DNA from: Candidatus Obscuribacterales bacterium
Lineage (GTDB): Bacteria; Cyanobacteriota; Vampirovibrionia; Obscuribacterales; Obscuribacteraceae
DNA length: 64,000 nucleotides
Assembly (NCBI GenBank): GCA_019637435.1
Contig: JAHBVO010000006.1
Location: forward strand, 372,001-436,000
Direction of reading: 5' to 3'
In this document: piece after piece, positions 8,801 through 17,034 of the stretch
How the letters are laid out: each line of letters starts with the position of its first letter
Position numbering within the stretch: position 1 is the first letter of the stretch
Program-made: the position numbers and the translations under genes
The notes under the pieces: model-generated
Databases searched by the model: none
Told to the model about the DNA's origin: nothing
What the model saw: the letters and a program-made list of their open reading frames with translations, nothing else

Positions 8801-10359
8801 ACATCAGCGGAGACGGTCGGAGAACTGGCATTTGGCTTATCGGCATCATCGGAGAATGATTGTTTTCGGGCAGCAGCGCTGGCCGGGCTTGAAAAGAAAT
8901 CGAAACCGTTATCGTCATCACCGAAGAAACTCGAGGACTCCGCGCGCTTCATCTCCGGTTCCGGCGATGCCACCGCGGGCGGTTCCACAGACGGAGCTGC
9001 GGACACCGGAGTAACCGGCGCAGGAGGAGCAACTGGAACCATTGGTGTGTCTGCACCTGGTGCGGCTGAGCGCGCGGAAAAACTTTCCAGTGACGTGCTC
9101 GCCGTATCCGGCGTATTGGTTTCAGCTGTGAGATCAGACTCAATAGGATTTCTCTCCGGCTCGGCTTTGGTTTGAGGACCGAAGAAATCTTCGAGTTCGG
9201 ATTTACTGCTGGATTCAAAAAAGTCGTCTTGCGAATCGCGTGCGGCACCAGGTTCGGTACCAGGTGCGAAATTCTCCGCAAACGAACTTGTCTCGGAAGA
9301 TGGTTCAGTTAGCGGACTCTCGGTGGCGGGCGCGCCGGGTTCAAGAGCGACCGACTCGCGAATGGGTGCTGTCGACTGTGTCGGCTCTATCGACTGTGAA
9401 TCGCTCGGCGCCTGCGTCGGCTCAGCCCGCTTGTTCAACATCTGATTGGCAACTGCTCCAACACCGATTCCGGCACCAATGGCGATAGAAATTGCGGCTC
9501 CTGGGTGTGCCCCAAAGCCAGCCAGATGCATACTGGGATTTGTAATCGAGGAGGATTGCGGTTGAGCCGCAGTCTCAGGTTGAACGTCTTGCGCCTCGAG
9601 ATCTCGAGCAGCTGGTATCTCTGATGCGAGGGTCGGGAAATCGGTCGAGCTATCTTCCAGAGACATTTCGCCGAGCGCTTCAACCGCTTTATTTTTCGGC
9701 AGCGCCGGCGGTTCAGGCTCTTCAATCAACTCCACAGATTCTCGAGCATTTTTTAAATAGTAATCGTTGGGACTTCCAGGATTATAGAACCCGCTCCCCG
9801 AGCTGGGAGCAGCTGGCTGTGCCTGCGGCTGAGGATCGGAATTCCAGAACTCACCGGATGGCGCACTTGAAGAATTTTGCGAACCAGGATCGACGAAACG
9901 CCCCTCGGCAGGCGTCATTTGAGAGCTAGAGTTGCTCCAGCCGAAGCCGTTGGGATCCTGAGCCGGGTCGGCATACTGAAGAGTGGCGTACGGACTTCCA
10001 CCGCCATTGCCTCCATATCCATCGTGGCCATTTCCGCCATTGCCGCCGTTGCCATTACCGCCGTTCCCTCCATAGCCTGCATATCCGTTGCTCGGAGAGT
10101 AGTCTTCTCCTCCATCGTCGTACATCGGCGTGGATGTCACCTGCGGTCTCAGGGTCATGACACTGACTTGACGCTCAGTGACGACTCTTTCCAGCAGAAG
10201 ATGGTCCTGACTGTATCTCACAGCTAGCGGCGGACGCTCAACAGGAAAGTTGGGCATCGCAGTCGGTGAGTTCAGTGCCAGTTGTATGCCGCATCCGGAG
10301 CAATGTTTCCCCTTAGTCCGAATAACTACCCCACAACTCTGGCAAATAAGAAGTTTCAA
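5875..10359 (-). CDS. Zinc-ribbon membrane protein fused to VirD4/TraG-like coupling ATPase
   Basis: 1494 residues and first gene of the leftward operon. In order: zinc ribbon (C6, C9, C20, C23), SPTAMPN/LLERVV motifs shared with the next protein, a long disordered region with Gly/Asn and Asp/Glu/Ser-rich runs (~90-660), a transmembrane helix at ~665-690, a Gly/Met/Gln-rich segment, a beta-rich domain (~783-906) like that of the neighbour, a second transmembrane helix (~950-978), then an ATPase. Walker A is GGGDKGKTR at ~1050-1058; Walker B is SLYLDEMDSF near 1316, within the TraM-recognition-like region of TraD/TraG/VirD4 proteins. The C-terminus is Lys/Asp-rich. VirD4 relatives couple substrates to type IV secretion channels; whether this one moves DNA, protein or something else is unknown. 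Start ATG at 10359. Confidence 0.85.
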   Translation of the reverse strand: MKLLICQSCGVVIRTKGKHCSGCGIQLALNSPTAMPNFPVERPPLAVRYSQDHLLLERVVTERQVSVMTLRPQVTSTPMYDDGGEDYSPSNGYAGYGGNGGNGNGGNGGNGHDGYGGNGGGSPYATLQYADPAQDPNGFGWSNSSSQMTPAEGRFVDPGSQNSSSAPSGEFWNSDPQPQAQPAAPSSGSGFYNPGSPNDYYLKNARESVELIEEPEPPALPKNKAVEALGEMSLEDSSTDFPTLASEIPAARDLEAQDVQPETAAQPQSSSITNPSMHLAGFGAHPGAAISIAIGAGIGVGAVANQMLNKRAEPTQAPSDSQSIEPTQSTAPIRESVALEPGAPATESPLTEPSSETSSFAENFAPGTEPGAARDSQDDFFESSSKSELEDFFGPQTKAEPERNPIESDLTAETNTPDTASTSLESFSARSAAPGADTPMVPVAPPAPVTPVSAAPSVEPPAVASPEPEMKRAESSSFFGDDDNGFDFFSSPASAAARKQSFSDDADKPNASSPTVSADVSSEVPSPATPQQTIDSAVDSTAQDRPKVAMPKSLTQTQTKTRLKVSDDDANVLSSSDIEDKLTDEEDDDDDDDTPKYKPPKRRNFSGDETAPKSRAKTITKAVKKGKVSDDDEDDDDDSSAASGGALGWLEEDVKFIGLNVSRKTAGVLCAVGLFIAIQIPGWVMSFVNMANGGAAQQQTAQAPAGGGMGALGGLGGLGGGRSGAGSGLGQGAGAFGGLAGQGAMSASGGMPGQGGMQGMPGQGQPGQGMPGQGQQAPAAEFTNGIPVVGGNWTIESQVGAKILTGQMNLNQGGVNFAGQGKDSSGVFEIQGQLQAPDVIIFNMRYDQESRHKYNAHNEYIVFQGKLIPNGAQLQAVGAYQTQKRVGSSFSTLKPSKVIPIRGKWRASQTMVAANNPQAGAFALPNMGLPKPGLVNVPTPSATGKPGPGNLQQMFLTIAIGLVTLGVLIFLFFLKLFGPSGWMNVWEKQKYIPSQFRPDHMKMVREYGKPLTPGGTPFGTRMEWGWWSFWTPKFLNLPPDVRKANPHILCIGGGDKGKTRLMASMITHDIKSEDRAVVVIDSDGQLCDLVIEWIASQPEGSKYAKRVVLVDPTYKAGSLAYNPLEMPDDGDLQAASSAIVHGFKAIYTEPPGAQSQWNAQTANILRNAALLLMANGRTLTDLPNLLQDNDFRDIMLEAVERKKHDKTEYITILETWNQYKKLARTDQWINWVEPILNRVGPMLSDGRIRPILTKPVSDLKLKDIIKQKKILIVKVPQGELDQNANLLGSLIVTGIQQAAMNLSKSNNDDRPVSLYLDEMDSFIEKETIETITSETRRYQIGFIGSIKTLQHLPEDYRNQLTINMGTMAVFALAKKDGDMLGPQMFRVDGRKIKHQTIQNFFNQVNTSPQFELIMDEEKLNIDRIVGQEIQTYFCYRVGTVAGVFKMRAPDFKDISEKKINRKLVEKMHAITDSFGDKKKSKKSKDRDNDSDKAG

Positions 10360-10990
10360 GGTACCGCTCCAATAGAATCTTAGATTTACTTACCCGGCTT
10401 TGGCGATTCCCGCACAGCCCAGCGGCTGATTAAAAACACAGTTCGGAACAAAAGCCGTTCAACTAGCTCGAGAAATTCTGGGTTGTTAGTAAGTGTCGAA
10501 CTGCTGAACGGAGAAGCGATCTGGCTACTCAAGCTGCATACTAACCTCAGCAAATACACTTGTCAAGCGGCTTTATTACTAATCATCGCTCTTTTTGTTC
10601 AGTTTGTCTCGGAAAGATTAGGCAGATAAATCGGACGATTTCGCGAAACCGAATATCGAATTTGTATTTCATTTAAAACAGTAGAACTACAGCTTTCTAC
10701 TGTTTATGGGGGTCCAGAGAGACATCAATAGAGCGAGTTCGTGGCAAATATATACCTCACCCAAAATTGAAGTGAAGACATCCGCTAAGCAAGGCATTAA
10801 ACTAGGAATAGGCAGAAATCTGCCTGGGAGTTCATCCTGACTACCTGCGCGTTTGCTTAAACAAACGAGATTGACCGAGAGCGAGCGCAGAGTTACCAGC
10901 GATTGCGGGTACAAGTAAATAAGGTGTATCCGAATGTCAGATCACGGGGGCGACTGACACTCGGTGTAAGGATCTGGAGAAGGCAACCAA
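10360..10990. other. 631-bp divergent intergenic region with hairpins
   Basis: No convincing protein gene. It separates the leftward ATPase operon from the rightward coiled-coil gene and should hold both promoters. Visible inverted repeats are a 10-bp stem AACAGTAGAA/TTCTACTGTT at about 10677-10705 that could act as a terminator or regulatory hairpin, GGCAG/CTGCC at about 10810-10825, and CGTTTG/CAAACG near 10850-10866. An untranslated leader or small RNA is possible but not shown. Confidence 0.6.
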
Positions 10991-13975
10991 ATGGCACGGG
11001 ACGAAGACAGTAACGGCAATGGCAATGGCAACGGGAATGGAAAGTCTGGAAGACAAGACTCGCCGCTCTCCGCTCGCAGAGCCCGTCTACGCTCATTAGC
11101 GAAACAGGCGCTACCTCCGGATCCATACTCAAAAAAGCAGGATACGGAAGGCGAAGACCCAGCCGCAGGATTTGAATTTGCCGATCAGCAAGGAGCCGCG
11201 AGCGGAGCAATTGTACCGCCGCAGCCGACCCAGCAGGCAGCCGAACCCTGGCTCGATGAGGCCATGAAAGCAATAACCCAAGATCCAGCACAGCAAGGCG
11301 CGGCTCCGCAACAACCTGCGATGCCAGTCGGTCATGATCCGAACATGCTCGGGATGCAGTCTCCGATAGGCGACGCGGGCTATGCAGCAAGCGGATCCTA
11401 CGGGCAATTTCCGCAAGAAAACCCTTTTCCACCCGACCACTTCAACCAGGGTCAAGCGCAGTTTCCATCACCGCAACAACAGTTTCCGCAAGATCCGGCT
11501 CAGCACTTCGGACAACAACCAGACATGAGCCAGTATGCAGTTTCGACGGCTCAAACAGCCCCCGTCGCCCCTCCACCCAACCCCGCCGCGGCAGACATCT
11601 TCGGCGAACAGGATGGAGAATCGTTCGAAAGTTTTATGCAGGGTCCTCCCGAGGCGCCGACAGCCTTCATGGGCATGTCGCAGGAGCCAACCGGGTATGG
11701 TCAGATGCCTGCCACGCCGGTGATGCCCTCCGAGCCATCGACAGGCTTGGCTCAGGAACAGCCGATTGAATCACCTTCACAATCGACATCGCAATCGATT
11801 GAGGTGTCCTACCTGCCTAACTCAAGCGACAAAGATTTCACGTCAAGTCTGGATTTGGACTACGGAGATCTCGATGATTCGAAGGTTTCAGAAGAAGATG
11901 ACTCCGTGACGTCTGAGACAGCCGGAAGTTCACCCCATTCCGAATCCGCTGGAGACTCCGATGCGGAACCGGAAAGCCGACCGTGGGAAGTGAACAAGCC
12001 AGGTCCCGGAAAGATTGAGGATGCCTGGACCGCGGAAGATGATGGCACAAAAACAGTTGCTCGCAACTTGGTGACGGAACCTCCCCGTGAACCGATTCCT
12101 GCCCGAGAGGAAGAAGCGCCCAAGGAGCCGACACCAGCCCCGAAGAAAAAGAGCCGGCGCAAATCTGATCCGGAAGAGGTCTCGGAAAGAGCATCAGAGC
12201 CAAAGGCTTCTGATGAAGCGGACGAGCAGGGCTCGGAGAGTTCGGAATCAAGCGAAGTCGAAACACAAAAAACGGAACGAAGACCAGCTCACTCAAAGAA
12301 GGTCGAAGAAGAAGAGAAGCCCGAACAGCAAGAAAGAGCAGAGAAGAAATTGCAAGACCCATCGCCGTCGCCGTCTGCGGACTCACCATCCGGGTCTGTA
12401 GTTCCTGTTGAACTCCTGACGAAGTCACAAGCAGAGGCGCTGGAGTTGCTAACGTCAATCGACCAGGCGCTCGGAATCTGCGCAATGAATTTATCCTCGC
12501 TGCAGAGCGCGTCTATCGAACAGACTGACGTCATAAAAAATCTACGCGAGACTCTTCAAAATCAAACATTTTTTGAACTGGGATTGAACCTCAATACCTT
12601 GATGGAATCTATGTCAGCCGCTCTTGAGCCAATGAAGGCAGTGGGCGAATTGGTTCCAGCCATCGATCAGTTGGTATCGACAATGGTGGCGCAGGAGGAG
12701 GTTAAAAAGGAAACACGTCTCAGTCCTGACAAGCTGGTCATGAGCCTTGCCGACCAACTCGGAAACGGTCAAATCGATCCATGGACGTTCAAATGTGCAT
12801 ACATGGCGGTTTATCCGGACGAGCATCCTGCAGACTTGCTGCACCGTCTCGTCGACCTGCTAGGCACCCAAAGATTATCAGGAGACATGTTCCGCGCCGC
12901 CTACGACGCGGTTCAAGCAGCCGAGCCACCGCGTCGCGTTATGAATGGCGACAAGGAAGTGATTGAAGTCGTAAAGGAAGTGATCAAGGAAGTCGAAGTC
13001 GTTAAGGTTGTTCCGGACGAAGAGGTTCTTCGACAGCTCGAGGACTTGCGGCGAGCCAATGACGACCTCAAAGCTCTCGTCGATGCTAAAGATTCCGATG
13101 TCGGGACGAAGTTCGAGGAGCGCGAGCGTGAGATGGCTCAGCGCCTCGAAGAGAAAGAGCAAGAGCTGAACAAACGCCTGGGCGAGCGCGAAGCCGAGTT
13201 CGCAGAACTGCTTGCTTCCAAAGAGCACGAAATTCAAGAAACACAAGAGATGCTGCATTCGCGGTTCGAAGAATTCAATTCGCGATATGAGGAGATGGTA
13301 GAGACCGTCAACCAGAGAGATGAAGAACTCAAGGTCAAAGACGATGATCTGATGCGTAAAGAGTCTGAGATCACGCAACTCAAAGCGCAACTCGATGAGC
13401 TCAAAGACTCATTCAAAGAAACCGTCGACAATTTACAAAAGCAACTGACCACCACGCAGAAAGCCGCTCAGGAAGCCAGCATGCAAGCGCAGGCTGTGGC
13501 AAAACCGGAAGAGCCCCAGAAGCCGGCTTCAAACTTCTTCGACACCGAAGCCAACAAGCCTGCACCAACAGGTAATTTCCTGGACAGCCCCCAGGCTCAA
13601 CGACCGCTTTTCCAAAATCAGATGGATACGTTCAACAGCATGTCAAAGGCTCCGCCCAGCCAGCCAGGTGGGCCACCCACGCCTAGCGAGCCTAAGCCGT
13701 TCGGCGGAGGCGCTCCGCCTACCGCGCCCATGCCGGAACCATCGAACCAGGCAGTGCCAAAACCGCCCCAGCCGTCTCCGGGCATGAGTTCACTGACAGG
13801 CACTGGCAGCTACGGAAGCGGAGTGCGCGCACAAGTTTTCGAAGTCATCGTACGCCAGGCGCTTGCAGGCGCGCCATGGCGCGAAATTTGCGCCGGTCCG
13901 ATGAGCGTCAACAACATATCGCCGGACGAAGTTGAAACCGAAGTCAAACGTCGCGAGCAACTGCTCAAGAAATAG
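10991..13975 (+). CDS. Long disordered and coiled-coil protein next to the ATPase operon
   Basis: 994 residues, no recognised family. The start ATG follows GGAGAAGG about 8 bases upstream. Residues 1-470 are low-complexity: an SNGNGNGNGNG repeat, Pro/Gln-rich stretches, then acidic Ser/Glu-rich segments. Residues ~470-640 form a helical region that could be a folded domain. A Val/Glu/Lys stretch (~655-672) leads into a heptad-rich coiled coil (~673-835) with many Glu, Lys and Arg. The C-terminal ~70 residues contain a compact segment with APWREICAGPMSVNN that looks conserved in style. There is no signal peptide or membrane helix, so a cytoplasmic scaffold or tether is likely. Divergent position beside the two-motor operon suggests a functional link, which is inference. 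Confidence 0.8.
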   Translation: MARDEDSNGNGNGNGNGKSGRQDSPLSARRARLRSLAKQALPPDPYSKKQDTEGEDPAAGFEFADQQGAASGAIVPPQPTQQAAEPWLDEAMKAITQDPAQQGAAPQQPAMPVGHDPNMLGMQSPIGDAGYAASGSYGQFPQENPFPPDHFNQGQAQFPSPQQQFPQDPAQHFGQQPDMSQYAVSTAQTAPVAPPPNPAAADIFGEQDGESFESFMQGPPEAPTAFMGMSQEPTGYGQMPATPVMPSEPSTGLAQEQPIESPSQSTSQSIEVSYLPNSSDKDFTSSLDLDYGDLDDSKVSEEDDSVTSETAGSSPHSESAGDSDAEPESRPWEVNKPGPGKIEDAWTAEDDGTKTVARNLVTEPPREPIPAREEEAPKEPTPAPKKKSRRKSDPEEVSERASEPKASDEADEQGSESSESSEVETQKTERRPAHSKKVEEEEKPEQQERAEKKLQDPSPSPSADSPSGSVVPVELLTKSQAEALELLTSIDQALGICAMNLSSLQSASIEQTDVIKNLRETLQNQTFFELGLNLNTLMESMSAALEPMKAVGELVPAIDQLVSTMVAQEEVKKETRLSPDKLVMSLADQLGNGQIDPWTFKCAYMAVYPDEHPADLLHRLVDLLGTQRLSGDMFRAAYDAVQAAEPPRRVMNGDKEVIEVVKEVIKEVEVVKVVPDEEVLRQLEDLRRANDDLKALVDAKDSDVGTKFEEREREMAQRLEEKEQELNKRLGEREAEFAELLASKEHEIQETQEMLHSRFEEFNSRYEEMVETVNQRDEELKVKDDDLMRKESEITQLKAQLDELKDSFKETVDNLQKQLTTTQKAAQEASMQAQAVAKPEEPQKPASNFFDTEANKPAPTGNFLDSPQAQRPLFQNQMDTFNSMSKAPPSQPGGPPTPSEPKPFGGGAPPTAPMPEPSNQAVPKPPQPSPGMSSLTGTGSYGSGVRAQVFEVIVRQALAGAPWREICAGPMSVNNISPDEVETEVKRREQLLKK

Positions 13976-13980
13976 AGATA

Positions 13981-14283
13981 CTAGCGTTGCTGGCTTTCCA
14001 TCAGCCGTTCGTACTGGTGCCAGAGGCGCACGACCGGTTCCAAATTACTCATGTAGTGCGCGTTTACTTGAGACGGCAGACTCTGGAAAGTGGCTAGAAT
14101 AGTGAAGATCACCAGCCCCAGGTTGACCAACGTGCAGAGCACTATGACCGTGCGCGTGAAGCGAAATTGATCGTCCACCTTTTTGCTGAGTTGGGCGAAC
14201 TGTTCGTCCAATGTCTTATCCTTGCTGTCCATTTTTGAAAGACGCTCCCGCACAATTCCGTCGGTCTGAAGTTTGGCTTCCAA
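13981..14283 (-). CDS. Small coiled-coil, single-pass membrane protein
   Basis: 100 residues. Residues ~1-42 are charged and heptad-like, residues ~45-66 (TVIVLCTLVNLGLVIFTIL) form a transmembrane helix, and the C-terminal third is soluble. The gene is convergent with the coiled-coil gene, with only 5 bp between the stops. It lies just after the GT-C glycosyltransferase gene in the same direction and may be its last operon partner. Function unknown. Confidence 0.7.
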   Translation of the reverse strand: MEAKLQTDGIVRERLSKMDSKDKTLDEQFAQLSKKVDDQFRFTRTVIVLCTLVNLGLVIFTILATFQSLPSQVNAHYMSNLEPVVRLWHQYERLMESQQR

Positions 14284-14307
14284 CGAATCACGACAATTAT
14301 GCCACGG

Positions 14308-15957
14308 CTAGTCAAACGTTATGCGCAACACGACAAAACGCCCGTCAGGACTTATATAGACAGGCTCGACGGACTCTTTATAGTTAATGCCGAGAGAGGA
14401 CGCGAGCGAATAAGCTTGCCCTTCTTCCGCATAACCTGGTTGTGGAGTGACGACCAGGAAACGAACCTTATAGCGCTTCAAGGTTTTTACCAGTTCTTCG
14501 ACCGTCCCTAACATGGATTCGGACTGACCGTAATATGCAGCGCCAATATTCAGGTCGTACGGTCTGATGCACTTGCGTCCCGTATACAAGAACGTGAGAC
14601 CATCATAAGTACAAGCAAGCGTATCATCATCAGCCGTATTATGTTTTATCCAATCAAACAATTTTTCGAATCCGCTCCAGTCCGCTCCAGTTCGAGGCAC
14701 CGATATTAGTGGCATCTGATTGGAGTGGCTATTTCTGACCACGGCAGTAAGAAAAACAGCATTCGTTGCGACCATTGCCACCGCCAGTAATACTATAATT
14801 AACGACCTCATCTTTACTCGCGCCAGCAAATTTGAAACAGCTCCCAGAAATCCAGCAGAGAGAAATGGCATCAGCGGAATTAAAAAGCGAAACGGAGGCC
14901 AGGGCCAGAGAATTACGACCATGGCGTAACCGGCGACCAGAGTTGCAAGCGGTTTCATCTGCCGCACGCCACCAACCACTACCCCCCAGGCGAGCAAGCC
15001 TCCAAAAACGTAAAGAACGAGGTTGTATGGAGTCGGATTCACAGTTTGAGATACGCCGCAAAACAATGCTTTTGTAGTGACGGCTAACATCTCTTGCAAG
15101 TTCTTGCACACGACAGCAAACTCATGAGATATGGCCAGGCGCAGAGCCCACTCGATATAGTTATCCTGATAGGACTGAATTCGATCAGACGCGCCGCCGG
15201 TTCTCGAGCCAATTCCAAGCAGCACATGGGAAAGTGAAGCAAGCGCAGTCAAACTGCATGAGACAATCAAAATCGGGTTTAGTAAACGTCGCCGCCAGAG
15301 AACCACTAATGCCGCTATCGGTGCAACCCAGCCAATCAAGCGAATCGACGCGGGTGCAGCCACTGCCACTCCAACGAGAAACTGTACAATTGGCGACTGG
15401 TATCTAATCGTACAATAGCTATCCATTGCCCACAGGCAAACTATCAGACTCAACGCAAACGGCATCTCCGACAACACCTGACCGCCGAAGAATGCAAAGC
15501 CCGGAATGCTAATACAAATTGCAGCAGCCGAGGCTGCCACCACCCGTGATGCGTATGAGAATCGTACCAGGTACAGATATGAAAGAGGGAGAAACAGCGA
15601 GGCGCTGAAGACACTTACAAGTTGGAGCGCAAAAAGATTTTGTGGAAATTTGGGCAGGGCGGTCCAGACCGTTGCCAGAATCAATGGATACAAAATCGGG
15701 TATTTCATTTGAGCAGGCTCGCCTGGAAAACTCACGATCCTGTATCCGTGTCCTTCGGCTAGTGATTTAGAAATAATTACGTAGACGGCATCATCATGGA
15801 AGGTGCCGGCCACTTCAGGGATGCAGAAGGCAAACGATACACCGAACATCGAAAGAAAAAGAAGAGCCGCCACAACGTAATCGAGTTTGTTTAAACTCTG
15901 CGAGGTCGAAGCATGCTCATCGTTGAACACAACATTAAGTAGCGCCTTACCCATCAA
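14308..15957 (-). CDS. Polytopic membrane glycosyltransferase (GT-C / family 39-like)
   Basis: 549 residues with roughly ten or more hydrophobic helices. The first extracytoplasmic loop carries an HDDAVYVIISKSLAEGHGYR segment; acidic residues in this loop followed by a Tyr/Pro-rich turn are typical of ArnT/PMT-like (GT39, PMT_2) enzymes, which transfer sugars from polyprenyl-phosphate donors at the outer face of the inner membrane. A soluble C-terminal portion (~400-549) includes a WSGFEKLFDWIKHNT stretch seen in such proteins. Acceptor and donor cannot be told from sequence. Its ATG overlaps the preceding gene's stop by 4 bp (ATGA), so the two are translationally coupled and probably work on the same glycan. 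Confidence 0.8.
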   Translation of the reverse strand: MMGKALLNVVFNDEHASTSQSLNKLDYVVAALLFLSMFGVSFAFCIPEVAGTFHDDAVYVIISKSLAEGHGYRIVSFPGEPAQMKYPILYPLILATVWTALPKFPQNLFALQLVSVFSASLFLPLSYLYLVRFSYASRVVAASAAAICISIPGFAFFGGQVLSEMPFALSLIVCLWAMDSYCTIRYQSPIVQFLVGVAVAAPASIRLIGWVAPIAALVVLWRRRLLNPILIVSCSLTALASLSHVLLGIGSRTGGASDRIQSYQDNYIEWALRLAISHEFAVVCKNLQEMLAVTTKALFCGVSQTVNPTPYNLVLYVFGGLLAWGVVVGGVRQMKPLATLVAGYAMVVILWPWPPFRFLIPLMPFLSAGFLGAVSNLLARVKMRSLIIVLLAVAMVATNAVFLTAVVRNSHSNQMPLISVPRTGADWSGFEKLFDWIKHNTADDDTLACTYDGLTFLYTGRKCIRPYDLNIGAAYYGQSESMLGTVEELVKTLKRYKVRFLVVTPQPGYAEEGQAYSLASSLGINYKESVEPVYISPDGRFVVLRITFD

Positions 15958-16925
15958 GCTGCATCGTGCGACTGGTCTAAAACCGGCATCGTCAGGGGAT
16001 CTTGCCGACGTCCCCTCATGCTGGAGATCTCACCTGCAATGTGTTTAAAAGAACGCCAGTTGAGTGGAAATTCCAGGTACACATGCGCGACACTCAAGAA
16101 GAGTAAAACATTCAAACCCATCTTGAAGTCGTACGCATAAGTCGCCATCGCCAAGACGTACAGCACACCTACTGTCGCGATGCCACGCTTCGACAACTTA
16201 TGCCATTGAATAACTTTTGTTTTGGAAAACCAATTCAGATAATGGTATGTATATGCAAAGGCGACAAGCCTCATTGCAGCAACAAAGTTATCGTAGTTAG
16301 CATTCCAGCCAAGCAAGCTGCTCAGGCGTCTTTCGATGTAACCGAACGCCTGAGCGCTTTGCGCGAAGTATGGTGCAAATTTGTAACCATTGGCAGTTTG
16401 CGGAACAAACAAAAAGCTCAGCGTACAAAGAGTGAGCACCGCGACCGATACATAACCGGAAAGCTTGCGTTCTTTCAAACTCCCCAGCAGCATGAACAGC
16501 CAAGTGAAGAGAAGAACGTGAATCAACGTAGTCAGATACAAGCCGAATAAAAACTCAGTAAAAGTCATCAAGGTGACGACCGGTGAAAGAGCGATGACCG
16601 CAGCAATTCCGGCAGCACGCTTCACCATGTGTGGTGTTATCACCATCACTAACGCAGAACCGAAGGCGATGAAACTTACAATAGCAAAGCCGTAAACCAC
16701 ATGCATCAAACTCACAGCTGTAGCCGCGATCGCAAGAATCCAAAACCACCATGTTGATTTCGAGGACTCAACAAAATAGCCCTTTCGATTCAGCCACGGA
16801 ATCTCAGTTAAATAGTGAAGAGGTCCCAGAATGGCGTAGGTCACTATAAATAGTTCGAAAGGAATTAAATACGCAAGCACGTACGAGATCAGGATTAGGA
16901 TCGTGTTCAAGGCGTTAAGTGACAA
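15954..16925 (-). CDS. Polytopic membrane protein with conserved His motifs
   Basis: 323 residues with about eight to nine hydrophobic helices. Motifs that look functional are GPLHYLTEIPWLNRKGYF after the first helices, YHYLNWFSKTKVIQWHKL in the second half and AHVYLEFPLNW near the end. The histidines at membrane borders could bind metal, as in membrane di-iron or carotenoid-cleavage-like proteins, but no family is assigned. The gene is coupled to the GT-C glycosyltransferase by a 4-bp overlap, hinting at a role in making or modifying a lipid carrier or envelope glycan. Confidence 0.75.
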   Translation of the reverse strand: MSLNALNTILILISYVLAYLIPFELFIVTYAILGPLHYLTEIPWLNRKGYFVESSKSTWWFWILAIAATAVSLMHVVYGFAIVSFIAFGSALVMVITPHMVKRAAGIAAVIALSPVVTLMTFTEFLFGLYLTTLIHVLLFTWLFMLLGSLKERKLSGYVSVAVLTLCTLSFLFVPQTANGYKFAPYFAQSAQAFGYIERRLSSLLGWNANYDNFVAAMRLVAFAYTYHYLNWFSKTKVIQWHKLSKRGIATVGVLYVLAMATYAYDFKMGLNVLLFLSVAHVYLEFPLNWRSFKHIAGEISSMRGRRQDPLTMPVLDQSHDAA

Positions 16926-17034
16926 AATAATCGGCCCGAATTTGTTAATCCGGGTTCATCATAACAACTTAAACAGAAGTTGCAACTTTTTTTCCGTCTC
17001 GTGACAAATTCAGCGATTTGCCAATTTTACCCGG

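Noticed and set aside
8327-9175. 282-residue Ser-rich + strand frame
   Set aside because: Antisense to the acidic disordered region of the VirD4-like fusion, which is supported by its domains on both sides.
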